A stretch of 64,000 nt of DNA, from the NCBI GenBank assembly GCA_963708235.1, contig OY970200.1, positions 310,001-374,000 on the forward strand, written 5' to 3'. The position numbers and the translations under genes are program-made. The notes under the pieces are model-generated. The model saw nothing but the letters and a program-made list of their open reading frames with translations. It was not told the origin of the DNA and searched no databases. Each line of letters starts with the position of its first letter. The stretch's first letter is position 1. Below, piece by piece: positions 1-9,075 of the stretch. This stretch comes from G963708235 sp963708235 (lineage in GTDB: Bacteria; Actinomycetota; Acidimicrobiia; Spongiisociales; UBA5794).

Positions 1-2026
1 CGGCCATCTGGCCGCGGGTGACCGAGTCGTCTGGGCAGAAATGATCGTTCTTGGGCGGGTTGCATCCATGGGTGATGCCGGCGGCGGCCAATGAACCGAT
101 CGGACCGGCGTGCACCGAGCTTCTGGTGTCGACGAACGACGATGTGGCCGACGGCAGCGTCAACGCCCGCGTCAGGAAAGATGCCATCTGGCCGCGGGAG
201 ACCGGGGCGTCGGGGCAGAACCGGGTGTTGGCCGGTGGGTTGCACCCCTTGGCGATACCCGCGGCGGCCAAGGCGTTGATGTCGGCTTCGAAGACGGAGC
301 CACTGTCGTCTCCGAAGACGTCAGGTCCGGCCGGTAGGTCGAGGGCACGGCGCATCATGGCGGCGAACTGGCCCCGGGTCACCTGTCGGTTGGGGCAGAA
401 CTGGGTGTTGGCCGGTGGGTTGCAGCCGAGGGTGATTCCGGACGCCGCCAACCAGGCGATGTCGGCGGCGAACACCGATCCCAGAGTGTCGGTGAAGGTG
501 AAGCTGGCGGCAACGGTGGCCCCGGCGTCGAGCCGACCCCCGGAGACGATGGTGCCGCTGAGCCAGGACTTCTTGGCGGCACTGTTCCTGATCCGACCGG
601 CGATGTTCGATGCCGAAGCGTTGGGCAGGATCGAGATCATCAGGGCGGCGAGCCCGGCGACATGGGGTGAGGCGAACGAGGTGCCGCTCCCGGTTCGGTA
701 GGACCGGTTGGTTCCCGTGGTCAGCACCGACGCCCCGGGAGCGGCGACATCGACCGTCCGCCGCCCGTAGTTGCTGAACGAGGCCAGCCGGTCGTGGTGG
801 TCGGTGGCCGCAACCGCCAGCAGGTTCCCGAGTCGGAACGATGCCGGGTAGCGGGGGGAGACGTCGATGTCGATGCCGTCGTTGCCGGCAGCGGCCACCG
901 CCACCATCCCCGCACCCTTGCCCTCGAGCACATCGGCGATGGGCTGGAAGAATTCGCCGGCACCGGTGAACGACATGTTGACCACATCGGCACCGTTGTC
1001 TGCGGCGTAGTTGAGACCCTTGACGATGGCCGAAAGCGGACAGACCGTGTCGCACACCCGGATCGGCATGATCCTCACACCGGGAGCAACCCCGGTGATG
1101 CCGACGCCGTTGGCGGCGGCGGCGATGATCCCGGACACGGCGGTGCCGTGCCCGGTGGTGTCGGCAGGCACCGGGTCGTCGTCGATGAAATCCCAGCCGC
1201 GGATATCGTCGACGTACCCGTTGCCGTCGTCATCTCGTCCGGTTCCGGCGCTCTCGCCGCCATTCCGCCAGAGCTGCGAGGCGAGGTCGGGATGGCCGAG
1301 GTCGATCCCACTGTCGAGCACCGCCACCACCACATTCGCCGAGCCGCGGGTGGCGGACCAGGCGAGCCGGACGTTGATGTCGGCGCCGCGGGTCCCGCCG
1401 CTCTGCCCGACGTTGCGCAGTGCCCACTGGTCCGAGAACAACGGGTCGTCGGCGAGGGTGAGCAGGGTATTGGGGACGACCTCGGCTCCGGTCGAATCGG
1501 CAAGGTCGGTGGCGACGGCCATGGCGGAGGCTGCGTCGGTGACACCGGTGTCGTCGATGCTCACCAGGCGCCATCCACCGCCGAGGTCCGAGATCTCCGC
1601 CGACTCGGGAAGCTGCGATGCGTCGGCGTCAGGCCCGATCAGGTACTCGTCGGGAATGTGACCGGCGTCGGCGAAGTCGGATGGCTGCGTCTCGGCCACC
1701 AGATCGACCAGGCCAACCAGGTCTGCGTCGACGGCCCCGATCGACGCTTCGGTTTCGTCGGAGGGGGTGGCGGAGTCGGTGACAGTAAATCCGTCGACGT
1801 TGTCTGGCGGTGTGATATAGTCGTCACCTAGCTCCAATTTAGATTCGTGAGGGGAAAACTCCCGGTCCAGCTCCAAATCGGGTTCGGTCGTTCTTTCTTC
1901 ACCCTGTCGATCAGTTCTCGTTGTCCCGTCAGGGGCGAGATTCTCTTCGGCGTGCCCGTCCGAAATGACGGGTGAGTTAAACGCGACCGCAAAAGCGAGC
2001 GCCGCAGTCAGGGGGAGAATGCGCAC
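1..2026 (-). CDS. secreted S8 (subtilisin-like) serine peptidase with C-terminal SLH-like repeats, 3' end beyond the window
   Basis: Extracellular serine protease. From the GTG at 2026 the product begins with a signal-peptide-like stretch (VRILPLTAALAFAVAF), then an acidic Thr/Asp-rich propeptide of roughly 200 residues. The catalytic triad is visible: Asp in VVVAVLDSGIDLGHPDL (about residue 240), His in GHGTAVSGIIAAAA (about 292) and Ser in SGTSFASPHVAGLAALM (about 450). After the catalytic domain come at least three repeats of about 60 residues of the type GCNPPANTRFCPDAPVSRG, an S-layer-homology-like cell-wall module typical of Acidimicrobiia; the third is cut by base 1. No Shine-Dalgarno stands at a proper distance; CATAAT lies five bases upstream of the GTG, so the message may be leaderless. 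The start is the weakest part of the call, the family assignment is firm. Confidence 0.9.
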   Translation of the reverse strand, partial: MRILPLTAALAFAVAFNSPVISDGHAEENLAPDGTTRTDRQGEERTTEPDLELDREFSPHESKLELGDDYITPPDNVDGFTVTDSATPSDETEASIGAVDADLVGLVDLVAETQPSDFADAGHIPDEYLIGPDADASQLPESAEISDLGGGWRLVSIDDTGVTDAASAMAVATDLADSTGAEVVPNTLLTLADDPLFSDQWALRNVGQSGGTRGADINVRLAWSATRGSANVVVAVLDSGIDLGHPDLASQLWRNGGESAGTGRDDDGNGYVDDIRGWDFIDDDPVPADTTGHGTAVSGIIAAAANGVGITGVAPGVRIMPIRVCDTVCPLSAIVKGLNYAADNGADVVNMSFTGAGEFFQPIADVLEGKGAGMVAVAAAGNDGIDIDVSPRYPASFRLGNLLAVAATDHHDRLASFSNYGRRTVDVAAPGASVLTTGTNRSYRTGSGTSFASPHVAGLAALMISILPNASASNIAGRIRNSAAKKSWLSGTIVSGGRLDAGATVAASFTFTDTLGSVFAADIAWLAASGITLGCNPPANTQFCPNRQVTRGQFAAMMRRALDLPAGPDVFGDDSGSVFEADINALAAAGIAKGCNPPANTRFCPDAPVSRGQMASFLTRALTLPSATSSFVDTRSSVHAGPIGSLAAAGITHGCNPPKNDHFCPDDSVTRGQMA

Positions 2027-2252
2027 CCCCTCATTATGCGGCGCCGTCGGCGCGTTTGGGCGAGATTCGCAAAGTTTCCCGGAGAACGGGTCCAACGGCC
2101 CAATCCTGCAATCCCGGGAGCACGATGGGTCGTTCGGCCCTACCCGAAAGAACGCTGCCATGCCGGGGGCCCGGTCCATCGCGGTCTGCCCCCACGGAGT
2201 CCCGATTCGCCGGCCGCTCGGCTGAGGGGCTCGAGCCTACGGAAGATCCGGA

Positions 2253-4445
2253 TCAGGGGCGCAACTTCTCGCCGCTGGCGGCGTGGCGTCGCAGGATGTC
2301 GGCAGCGGCATACCGCTCTCCGTGCACCTTGGCGAAGTTGTCGAGCCGGGTCACGATGTCGGCGGCGCCCACCTGGTCGGTGTAGGTGAAGGGACCTCCC
2401 CGGAACGGGGGGAAGCCCAGCCCGAGGACGGCGCCGACATCGCCGTCCCGTGGGGACGTGATGATCCCCTCCTCCAGACAGCGGGCGGCCTCGTTGACGA
2501 ACACCGTGATCAGGCGGTCCCGGAGGGTGCGGCGCGCCAGCCGGATTCCCGCCGGCGCCCCGAGGACGTCGTACACGGAGGGATCCACCCCTTGGCGTTT
2601 GCCATCCTCGTAGAGATAGAACCCGCGTCCGTTCTTCCGCCCCCGCCGCTCATCGGCGAGCAGTCGGGCGAAGTTGTCGGGTGGTGTCATCCTCGGCCCG
2701 AAGGCGTCGGCGAGGATGTCGACGATCTTGGCCCCGACGTCGATGCCGACCTCGTCCATCAGCGCAACCGGGCCGATCGGAAACCCCCATGCCACCATGG
2801 CGTGGTCGATCTCGTCGATGGGGACACCCTCACCGATGAGGTGGCAGATCTCGTTCAGGTACGGGCCCAGCACCCGTGTGGTGTAGAAGCCCGGACCGTC
2901 CCGGACCACGATCGCCGTCTTGCCCTGGGCACGACCCAGCGCCACTGCGGTCTCGGTCACCCAGTCGGCGGTCGATTCGGTGACCACCACCTCGAGCAAC
3001 GGCATCCGTTCCACCGGCGAGAAATAGTGCATGCCGACCACGTGCTCGGGACGCTGGGCATCGGCGGCGATGGCGGCGATCGGGATCGACGAGGTGTTCG
3101 AGGCGAAGATGACCTCGTGGCCGCAGACGTTCTCCACCTCGGCGAGCATCGAGCGCTTCAGCTCCAGGTCTTCGAATACCGCTTCGATCACCACGTCGAC
3201 ATCGGCAAAGCCGCTGAAGTCGGTGGATGCGGTCACCTGCTGCATCAGGACGTCGGTTCGGGCTTCGGTCCGGCGACGCCTGGCGAGTTGGCGGTCGAGG
3301 TGGCGCCGAACGTGGGCCAGCCCCCGCCGTGCCCCGGTCTCGTCGACCTCTTTGATGCGCACCCTGAGTTCGGCTTCGGCGGCGGTCACGGCGGCGATCC
3401 CGCCACCCATCAGCCCGCCGCCGATGATCCCGACCTTGTCGACGGGACGGGGCTCGGCGGTGGTCCAGGTTGCATGCCTGAGTGACTCGCTATCGGTGAA
3501 GACCCGTAGGAGACCGTGGGCGACCGGGGTCATCAGCAGCGTGCCGAATGCGTCTCTCTCGGCGGCATACCCGGCCTCCAATCCCCGTTCGGCGCCGGTT
3601 CGGACGACCCGGATGATGGTGGGGGGTGCGGGATAGTGGGCCGACGCCGCTGCCCTTGTCTGCTTGGTCACCTGGGAGAACAGTATGCGCCGACCGAGTC
3701 GAGTTCCTTCCAGGACTCTTCGGCCGATGGTGGACGACGTCAGCCGGGTCCTCGAAGCGTTGGATCGCCGCCGGGTAGGTGGGGATGCGGTCGCTGCCTG
3801 GAGCGCCCGGGAACGGGCGACGTCGAGCAGCCGGTCTTGCGGGACCACCTCGTCGACCAGACCCACCTCGAGTGCCGCACCGGGTCGGAGCGCCCGTCCG
3901 GTCAACATCATGTCGAGTGCGGCGGTGAGCCCGATCAACCTGGGGAGGCGCTGGGTGCCTCCGGCGCCGGGGAGGATCCCGAGTTTCACCTCGGGAAGCC
4001 CGAGACGGGTGGCGTCGTCGTCCGAGACGACACGAATCGAGCAGGCAAGGGCCAGTTCGAGTCCACCACCCAGACAGATCCCGTGGATGGCGGCGACGAC
4101 CGGTGTTCCCGAGGATGACAGCGATTCCAGATCGGCGAGGATCCGATGGGCTTCGGTGAGCAGGGCAACCGCCGCATCGGCAGTCTCGAGGCTGACCAGC
4201 CAGTTGACGTCCGCTCCGGCGAGGAAGTTGTCCGGCCTGGCGGAGGTGATCACGACGGCCTTGACATCGGGCCGGCGACATCGTGCGATGATCGCATCGA
4301 GTTCCATGGCGAGTTGCGGTGTGAAGAGGTTCATCCCGGGCCCGGGTCGTCCCAGGGTCGCCGTGGCCACCCCGTCCACGATGGCGAGTTCGATCTCGGC
4401 GTGCGGGTCGGCGGGGTCGGTCCCAGGTGATGCGTCGGTGGTCAT
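2253..4445 (-). CDS. fadJ: fatty acid oxidation multifunctional protein, enoyl-CoA hydratase / 3-hydroxyacyl-CoA dehydrogenase
   Basis: Carries out the second and third steps of beta-oxidation: hydration of trans-2-enoyl-CoA and NAD-dependent oxidation of the L-3-hydroxyacyl-CoA. The 730-residue product has the FadB/FadJ layout. The N-terminal crotonase domain shows FLAGADVNWL, GICLGGGLELALAC and GLPEVKLGILPGAGGTQRLP. The dehydrogenase Rossmann motif VGIIGGGLMGGGIA lies near residue 337, followed by HYFSPVERMPLLEVV near 470. The frame is open much further upstream (to 4853), but that part overlaps the thiolase gene; the ATG at 4445 has a clean GAGGAGA ribosome-binding site and starts just before the crotonase fold. 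It lies 8 bases after the fadI stop, so the two form one transcription unit encoding a trifunctional complex. Confidence 0.95.
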   Translation of the reverse strand: MTTDASPGTDPADPHAEIELAIVDGVATATLGRPGPGMNLFTPQLAMELDAIIARCRRPDVKAVVITSARPDNFLAGADVNWLVSLETADAAVALLTEAHRILADLESLSSSGTPVVAAIHGICLGGGLELALACSIRVVSDDDATRLGLPEVKLGILPGAGGTQRLPRLIGLTAALDMMLTGRALRPGAALEVGLVDEVVPQDRLLDVARSRALQAATASPPTRRRSNASRTRLTSSTIGRRVLEGTRLGRRILFSQVTKQTRAAASAHYPAPPTIIRVVRTGAERGLEAGYAAERDAFGTLLMTPVAHGLLRVFTDSESLRHATWTTAEPRPVDKVGIIGGGLMGGGIAAVTAAEAELRVRIKEVDETGARRGLAHVRRHLDRQLARRRRTEARTDVLMQQVTASTDFSGFADVDVVIEAVFEDLELKRSMLAEVENVCGHEVIFASNTSSIPIAAIAADAQRPEHVVGMHYFSPVERMPLLEVVVTESTADWVTETAVALGRAQGKTAIVVRDGPGFYTTRVLGPYLNEICHLIGEGVPIDEIDHAMVAWGFPIGPVALMDEVGIDVGAKIVDILADAFGPRMTPPDNFARLLADERRGRKNGRGFYLYEDGKRQGVDPSVYDVLGAPAGIRLARRTLRDRLITVFVNEAARCLEEGIITSPRDGDVGAVLGLGFPPFRGGPFTYTDQVGAADIVTRLDNFAKVHGERYAAADILRRHAASGEKLRP

Positions 4446-4453
4446 CGGTCTCC

Positions 4454-5758
4454 TCAGAGATCCAGAATCAGCGTCGCCCCCAGCCCGCCTGCGGCGCACT
4501 GGGTGACAAGGGCGGTGCCGTGGCCCCGGCGGGACAACTCGTTGGCCATCGTAAGGGTCTGGCGGGCGCCGGTCGCCGCAAACGGATGCCCGAGCGAGAT
4601 CGAGCCGCCGTACAGGTTGAGCCGTTCCGGGTCGATCGCTCCGATCGGCTGCCTGCGGTCGAGGTGGCGGGAGGCCCAGTCGGAGGAGGCGAAGGCCTCG
4701 AGGTTGGAGAGGACCTGGCCGGCGAACGCCTCGTGCATGTCGACGATATCGATGTCGGCCATCGTCAGCCCGGTGCGGTCCAGGGCGACCGGCGTGGCGA
4801 AGGACGGTCCCATCAGCATCTGCCATGACGGATCGATGGCGGCGAATGCCCACGAGCGGACAAATGCGCGCGGAGTGAGCCCGAGTCGCCGCGCCGTCGA
4901 CTCCTCCATCAGGATCACCGCTGCGGCCCCGTCGGTGAGCGGCGAGCTGTTGCCTGCGGTGACGGTCCCGCCCGCACGGTCGAAGACGGCCGGCAACCCC
5001 GCCAACTTGTCGAGCGAGGTGTCGGACCGGGGAATGCCATCGCTGGACACCGTCTCGGCGAAGTCGGGTGGGATCGGAAGCGCCATCACCTCGTCGGCGA
5101 AGATCCCGCCCTGCCAGGCGGCGACCGCCTTGCGATGGGAGTCATACGCAAACCGGTCCTGGGCCTCGCGGGAGATCCCGTTCTCCCTGGCCATCTTCTC
5201 GGCGGCCTGGCCCATCGTCAGCCCCGAAGCCTTGTCCTCCAGCGCCGGGGACTGTGGGGCGAGGTGGCGTGGTCGCACCCGGCGGAAAGCGCGGATCTTG
5301 TCGGCCGGCGACCTTGCCCTGGAGGCTGCGGTGAGGGCGTCCACCATGGCGTCCGAGAGGACGATCGGGGGTCGCGACAAGCTGTCGGCGCCGCCTGCGA
5401 TGACGACGTCGGCGGTGCCATCGAGGATGGACTGGGTCCCGCCGACGATGGCCTGCGTGCTGGTGGCACAGGCACGACTCACCGAATAGGCATCCACCGA
5501 AGCGGGGAGGCCACAGCGCAACACCAGGTCGCGGGCGATGTTCGGCCCCGAGACGTCGGCGACCACGGCCCCGAAGACCACCTGGTCGACCTGCCCGGGT
5601 TCGATTCCGGAGCGTTCCAGCAACTCGGTGAGGCAGGCGGCAGCGAGATCGAGAGTGGACAGCCGCCGGTAGGCGGTGCCGGACCGCATAAACGGGGTAC
5701 GCAACCCGCCGACGACGGCAACCCGTCGGCCATTGCGGGAACCTGGGTTCTGGGTCAT
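4454..5758 (-). CDS. fadI: acetyl-CoA C-acyltransferase (3-ketoacyl-CoA thiolase)
   Basis: Thiolytic cleavage of 3-ketoacyl-CoA, the last step of the beta-oxidation cycle. The 434-residue product has the thiolase family landmarks: nucleophilic Cys in SRACATSTQAIVG (about residue 95), the His of LGHPFAATGARQ (about 389) and the second catalytic Cys in TQCAAGGLGATL (about 421). It is the promoter-proximal partner of fadJ, separated by 8 bases, so the pair corresponds to the beta and alpha subunits of a trifunctional enzyme. The slightly long length and the pairing with a FadJ-type alpha subunit favour FadI over a biosynthetic AtoB-type thiolase. Upstream sequence contains GAGGATCGAGG, a plausible ribosome-binding region. 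Confidence 0.93.
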   Translation of the reverse strand: MTQNPGSRNGRRVAVVGGLRTPFMRSGTAYRRLSTLDLAAACLTELLERSGIEPGQVDQVVFGAVVADVSGPNIARDLVLRCGLPASVDAYSVSRACATSTQAIVGGTQSILDGTADVVIAGGADSLSRPPIVLSDAMVDALTAASRARSPADKIRAFRRVRPRHLAPQSPALEDKASGLTMGQAAEKMARENGISREAQDRFAYDSHRKAVAAWQGGIFADEVMALPIPPDFAETVSSDGIPRSDTSLDKLAGLPAVFDRAGGTVTAGNSSPLTDGAAAVILMEESTARRLGLTPRAFVRSWAFAAIDPSWQMLMGPSFATPVALDRTGLTMADIDIVDMHEAFAGQVLSNLEAFASSDWASRHLDRRQPIGAIDPERLNLYGGSISLGHPFAATGARQTLTMANELSRRGHGTALVTQCAAGGLGATLILDL

Positions 5759-6136
5759 TGGCCTCGATCCTCGCCGGTCGCCTCGGTCGCTAATTCACAT
5801 CCTGCTCCGGAACGGTGGCCAGAGAGCCCGCCGGTTTCCCGAACTCGGCAATGGAACGACATTTTGGAACAGACACTCCAATTCTGCCACAGGTCGACCC
5901 CCAACCGGTAGCGGCACGCCGGCCGGGTGGAGAGTGGCGTTCCGCGCGGTCCGGTTCCGTGAGTGCCTCCTCTGGCGCTTCCCGCCCTCTGGCCCTCCCC
6001 GCTGCGGTCTGCGTCCGCAGCGCCCCACCGTCTCCGGGCGCAAAGCGCCCGTCGACACCCCGCCCCGGCGGGGCGGGAAGCAGGGCGGGGAAGGCCGGAG
6101 TTGGGATAGTGGTGCAACATCGGCTGGACTCCGGTC
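5759..6136. other. intergenic region with hairpin-rich repeat remnant
   Basis: No convincing gene. The right half (about 5990-6096) holds several short GC hairpins, for example CTGCGG/CCGCAG and CGGGCGC-AAA-GCGCCCG, and shares the words CCCTCCCCGC and TCTGCGTCCGCA with the repeat family at 7.2-7.9 kb and 41.6 kb. The region separates divergent genes (fadI on the minus strand and the gene at 6137), so promoters for both should lie here, but no clear box was found. Confidence 0.5.
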
Positions 6137-6529
6137 ATGGACACGTTTCCGTTTGCATTCGATGACGGGGCCCGGCGACTGCTCCGGTTGACCGGGATCC
6201 GGCCCGACAACTCCCGGGTGGTGGTCACCGCCGACACGCTGGTCGTGGAGTTCGGCCGATGGGGTCTGGAGACACCGCTCGCCAACATCTCCTGCATCGA
6301 GGTCACCTCGGACTACAAGTGGTTCAGGGCGGTCGGGCTGCGTGGGTCCCTGGTCGACAGCGGGATCACCTTCGGGACCAACGCACGGCGCGGGGTGTGC
6401 ACCGTCTTTCACGAGCCGGTCGACTCGGTCTATCCGGGCAACGTGATGCGCCATCCGGGCGCCACCGTGACCGTCGCCGATGTCGATGGTCTGGAGGCGA
6501 CGCTGAGGTCCCGGCTCGATCTGGGCTGA
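6137..6529 (+). CDS. conserved hypothetical protein, 130 aa
   Basis: Not recognised as a named family. The product is a soluble 130-residue protein with no signal peptide or membrane segment. It alternates short hydrophobic strands (VVVTADTLVVEFG, ATVTVADVDGLEATL) with charged turns, suggesting a small mostly-beta fold; the central GSLVDSGITFGTNARRGVC is glycine rich. Codon use has the strong third-position GC of its neighbours, which supports real coding. The ATG at 6137 is preceded by neither a good Shine-Dalgarno nor a clear TAnnnT box. It precedes the redoxin gene by 95 bases in the same direction. Confidence 0.75.
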   Translation: MDTFPFAFDDGARRLLRLTGIRPDNSRVVVTADTLVVEFGRWGLETPLANISCIEVTSDYKWFRAVGLRGSLVDSGITFGTNARRGVCTVFHEPVDSVYPGNVMRHPGATVTVADVDGLEATLRSRLDLG

Positions 6530-6624
6530 TCCAGCCGCAGGATGCCGCCCGTACGGCGACCCGGACAACGTCCCAGGATCGGTACCGTAAGGGTCACATC
6601 ACATCTTCTCGAGGAGAGAATCCC

Positions 6625-7203
6625 ATGGCTGTCACCTCAAGCATGCTCCCGCTCGGTACCAAAGCCCCCGACTTCGCCCTCGCCGATGTCCGCACCGGAT
6701 CGACCGTCTCGCTCGACGATTTTGCCGACCGGTCCACCCTATTGGTGTTCTTCACCTGCCGCCACTGCCCCTACGTCAAGCACGTCGCCGACGAGTTGGT
6801 CCGGCTGGGCAAGGACTACGAGGGGAGCGATGTCGGGATCGTCGCCATTGCCGCCAACGACCCCGAGCTGTCACCGGACGACTCACCCGAGTCGCTCGCC
6901 GAGGACGCCGACCTCCGGGGATATGTGTTCCCGGTGCTCTTCGACGCCAGCCAGCAGGTCGCCGCGGCCTACACCGCCGCCTGCACCCCTGACTTCTTCC
7001 TCTTCGATGCGGATCGCACCCTCCGCTATCGCGGTCGCCTCGACGAGAGTCGCCCCAACACCGACACTCCGGTCACCGGCGAGGATCTCCGTGCCGCCAT
7101 CGAGGCGGTGCGTACCGGCGCCGAGGTCACCGACACCCAGTACCCGTCAATGGGCTGCTCGATCAAGTGGCGGGCCGACCAGATTCCGGCGCATCTGTCC
7201 TGA
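6625..7203 (+). CDS. thioredoxin-fold (AhpC/TSA redoxin) family protein
   Basis: Peroxiredoxin/thioredoxin-like protein of 192 residues, probably a cytoplasmic thiol oxidoreductase. After the typical N-terminal GTKAPDFALADVRTGSTVSL it has a CxxC centre in TCRHCPYVKHVADELVRL (Cys about residues 44 and 47), then a beta-alpha-beta scaffold and the cis-Pro region TAACTPDFFLFD. The C-terminal SMGCSIKWR adds another conserved Cys. This is the arrangement of the widespread thioredoxin family proteins annotated as AhpC/TSA redoxins rather than of a classical two-Cys peroxiredoxin. The ATG at 6625 follows GAGGAGAG at good spacing. Substrate cannot be inferred. A 9-bp stem terminator follows directly. 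Confidence 0.9.
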   Translation: MAVTSSMLPLGTKAPDFALADVRTGSTVSLDDFADRSTLLVFFTCRHCPYVKHVADELVRLGKDYEGSDVGIVAIAANDPELSPDDSPESLAEDADLRGYVFPVLFDASQQVAAAYTAACTPDFFLFDADRTLRYRGRLDESRPNTDTPVTGEDLRAAIEAVRTGAEVTDTQYPSMGCSIKWRADQIPAHLS

Positions 7204-7210
7204 CGGGATC

Positions 7211-7238
7211 CCGACGAACGTCGCTCAGGGTTCGTCGG
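7211..7238 (+). terminator. stem-loop after redoxin gene
   Basis: CCGACGAAC at 7211-7219 pairs perfectly with GTTCGTCGG at 7230-7238 around a 10-base loop, starting 7 bases after the stop codon. There is no U tract, as is usual for high-GC actinobacteria. Confidence 0.55.
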
Positions 7239-7268
7239 TGACACATCAGGCATGCGGACTTTGGTGTG

Positions 7269-7336
7269 GCGCTCCGCCCCGTCTGCGTCCGCTAAGCGTC
7301 CGCAGCCACCCCTCCTCCCGAGGAGGGGAGGGCCAG
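7269..7336. repeat. GC-rich intergenic repeat, short form copy 1
   Basis: GCGCTCCGCC followed by tandem TGCGTCCGC/AGCGTCCGCAG and a hairpin CCCCTCCTC/GAGGAGGGG, ending in GGAGGGCCAGA. Nearly identical to the copy at 7831-7898. No coding potential. Confidence 0.7.
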
Positions 7337-7529
7337 AGTGAGCGGCATGGCGCTGAACAGGCAGGCTTCGGCGACACATGAGGCATGCGGACTTTGACGC
7401 CGCGCCCGCCCCGTCTGTACGCGCTTCTTCGTCTTGGCCCTCCCCGCCCCCCTCTCCCTGGTAGACGGGGCGGGGTGCCTCCGAGGTTCTGGGAGGAGGT
7501 AGGGCGGGGCGCGAGCTTGTGGTCCCTGA
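7337..7529. repeat. 193-bp direct repeat, copy A
   Basis: Begins AGTGAGCGGCATGGCGCTGA and ends GTGGTCCCTGA. It contains the shared core TTGGCCCTCCCCGC, CTCTCCCTGGTAGACGGGGC and GAGGTTCTGGGAGGAGGT. Copy B at 7547-7740 differs by only a few substitutions and one indel, which implies a recent duplication. Confidence 0.8.
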
Positions 7530-7546
7530 GGGGTGATTGTCGGAAC

Positions 7547-7740
7547 AGTGAGCGGCACGGCGCTGAAAAGCCAGGCTTCGGCGACACATGAGGCATGAGG
7601 ACTTTGACGCCGCGCCCCGCCCCGTCTGCAAGCGCTTCTTCGTCTTGGCCCTCCCCGCCCCCCTCTCCCTGGTAGACGGGGCGGGGTGCCTCCGAGGTTC
7701 TGGGAGGAGGTGGGGCGGGGCGCGAGCTTGTGGTCCCTGA
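7547..7740. repeat. 194-bp direct repeat, copy B
   Basis: Second copy of the element at 7337-7529, in the same orientation, starting 17 bases after the first ends. The core also recurs in degenerate form near 41.6 kb. Confidence 0.8.
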
Positions 7741-7830
7741 AGGTCGACCTGTTGCGTGCGGTGAAGGTTGCCGTGAGGTGACCACGCTTGACAGTTGTAT
7801 TGACCCATCACGCTTGAGGAGATCGACGTT

Positions 7831-7898
7831 GCGCTCCGCCCGGTCTGCGTCCGCAAGCGTCCGCAGCCTCCCCTCCTCCCGAGGAGGGGAGGGCCAGA
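7831..7898. repeat. GC-rich intergenic repeat, short form copy 2
   Basis: Same structure as 7269-7336: GCGCTCCGCC, CTGCGTCCGCAAGCGTCCGCAG, then CCCCTCCTC/GAGGAGGGG hairpin and GGAGGGCCAGA. Together the four elements fill most of the 800-base gap between the redoxin and ligase genes; no gene was found in that gap. Confidence 0.7.
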
Positions 7899-7992
7899 AG
7901 GGGGCCTTTTGCTGAGGGCACTTCTCCTGGGGTCCCTGTATGACATCCATGGGGCGGTTGCACGGGGAGGACCATGAGCCATGCGGCCGGCG

Positions 7993-7998
7993 TAGGCT
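7993..7998 (+). promoter_or_regulatory. -10 box of a probable leaderless promoter (ligase gene)
   Basis: TAGGCT lies 7 bases upstream of the ATG at 8006; no Shine-Dalgarno is present. One of a set of TAnnnT boxes placed 5-9 bases before start codons in this window. Confidence 0.5.
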
Positions 7999-8005
7999 GC
8001 CGGTC

Positions 8006-9038
8006 ATGACGGCTGCACCACTCTCACCCCCGATCACGCCGATGTTGGCCCGCGCCAAGGAGGTCCCGCCCAGTCCGCCCGGGTGGGCCTACGAACCGAA
8101 GTGGGACGGGTTCCGCACTCTCGCCTGGTCGGGTGACGAGCCCCGGCTCGATTCGAGGAGCGGAAAGGACCTGCTCCGGTACTTCCCCGAGCTTCGCCCC
8201 GCACTGGCGCAGCTCCCACCCGGGACCGTCGTCGACGGCGAGATCGTGGTCATCGTCGACGGGGTCACCCATTTCGACACCCTCCAGATGCGGATCCACC
8301 CGGCGGCATCCCGGATCGACAAGCTCTCCGCCGAATTCCCAGCGGAGATCGTGATCTTCGACGTCCTCGCCATCGGCGGAGAGGACCTGCGTGGGAGCGG
8401 CTACGCCGAGCGGCGACAACGTCTTGTCGAGCTCCACGCCGGGCTGGGCGCACCGTGGCACCTCACCCCGGTCACCGAGGATCTCGCCGTCGCCACCGAG
8501 TGGTTCCGCGCCTTCGAGGGGGCCGGTTGCGACGGGATCATCGCCAAGGCGACCGACGGCCGGTACGTCGACGGCAAGCGCGACTGGATCAAATGGAAAC
8601 ACCGGCGCGATGCCGACTGTGTGGTGGGTGGCTACCGCATCCACAAGGACGGCGACAAGATCGGGTCATTGCTGCTCGGGCTCTTCGACGACTCCGGGGA
8701 AGCTCCATTTCGTCGGGCACTGTTCCGGGTTCTCCAACCATGACCGCACCGAGTTGTTGCGACGATTCGAGGAACTGAAGAGCAAGGACAGCTTCGGCGG
8801 TGGTGACCACACCCGAGTCCCCGGCGCCATCAGCCGTTGGTCGGCGGGCAAGGAGATGGACTGGGTGCCGGTCACTCCGGGTGTCGTGGTCCAGGTGAGC
8901 TACGACCAGCTCGAAGGGAACCGATTCAGACACGCCACCCGGTTCGAGCGCTGGCGCCCGGACAAGGACGCCGCCGACTGCACGTTCGACCAACTGGAAC
9001 GACCGGTGGGCGCCGAGTTCGGCGACATCGTCGGATAG
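8006..9038 (+). CDS. ATP-dependent DNA ligase, LigD ligase-domain type (single frameshift)
   Basis: Stand-alone version of the ligase module of LigD, used to seal breaks in non-homologous end joining. The nucleotidyltransferase motif I Lys is in YEPKWDGFRTL (about residue 31), motif III/IIIa region in EIVIFDVLAIGG and motif V in DWIKWKHRRDADCVVGGY. The frame breaks in a GGGG run at 8696-8699: deleting one G joins LLLGLFDDSG directly to KLHFVGHCSGF, the expected first strand of the OB-fold domain, which continues in the next frame to the stop at 9038 (QLERPVGAEFGDIVG). The composite protein of about 343 residues has the full family length, so I treat it as one gene with a probable sequencing indel. 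The LigD polymerase module is encoded on the other strand at 10236. Confidence 0.85.
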
Positions 9039-9075
9039 GGTCGGTACCGGGCGAATATTGCCGTCGAGGCAATGG

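Noticed and set aside
4446..4853. Longer fadJ start
   Set aside because: The extension overlaps fadI and is Arg/Pro-rich shadow sequence; ATG 4445 has a good ribosome-binding site.
7337..7740. CRISPR array
   Set aside because: Only two long direct repeats of about 193 bp, separated by 17 bases, and no cas genes; not the 24-40 bp repeat/spacer pattern.
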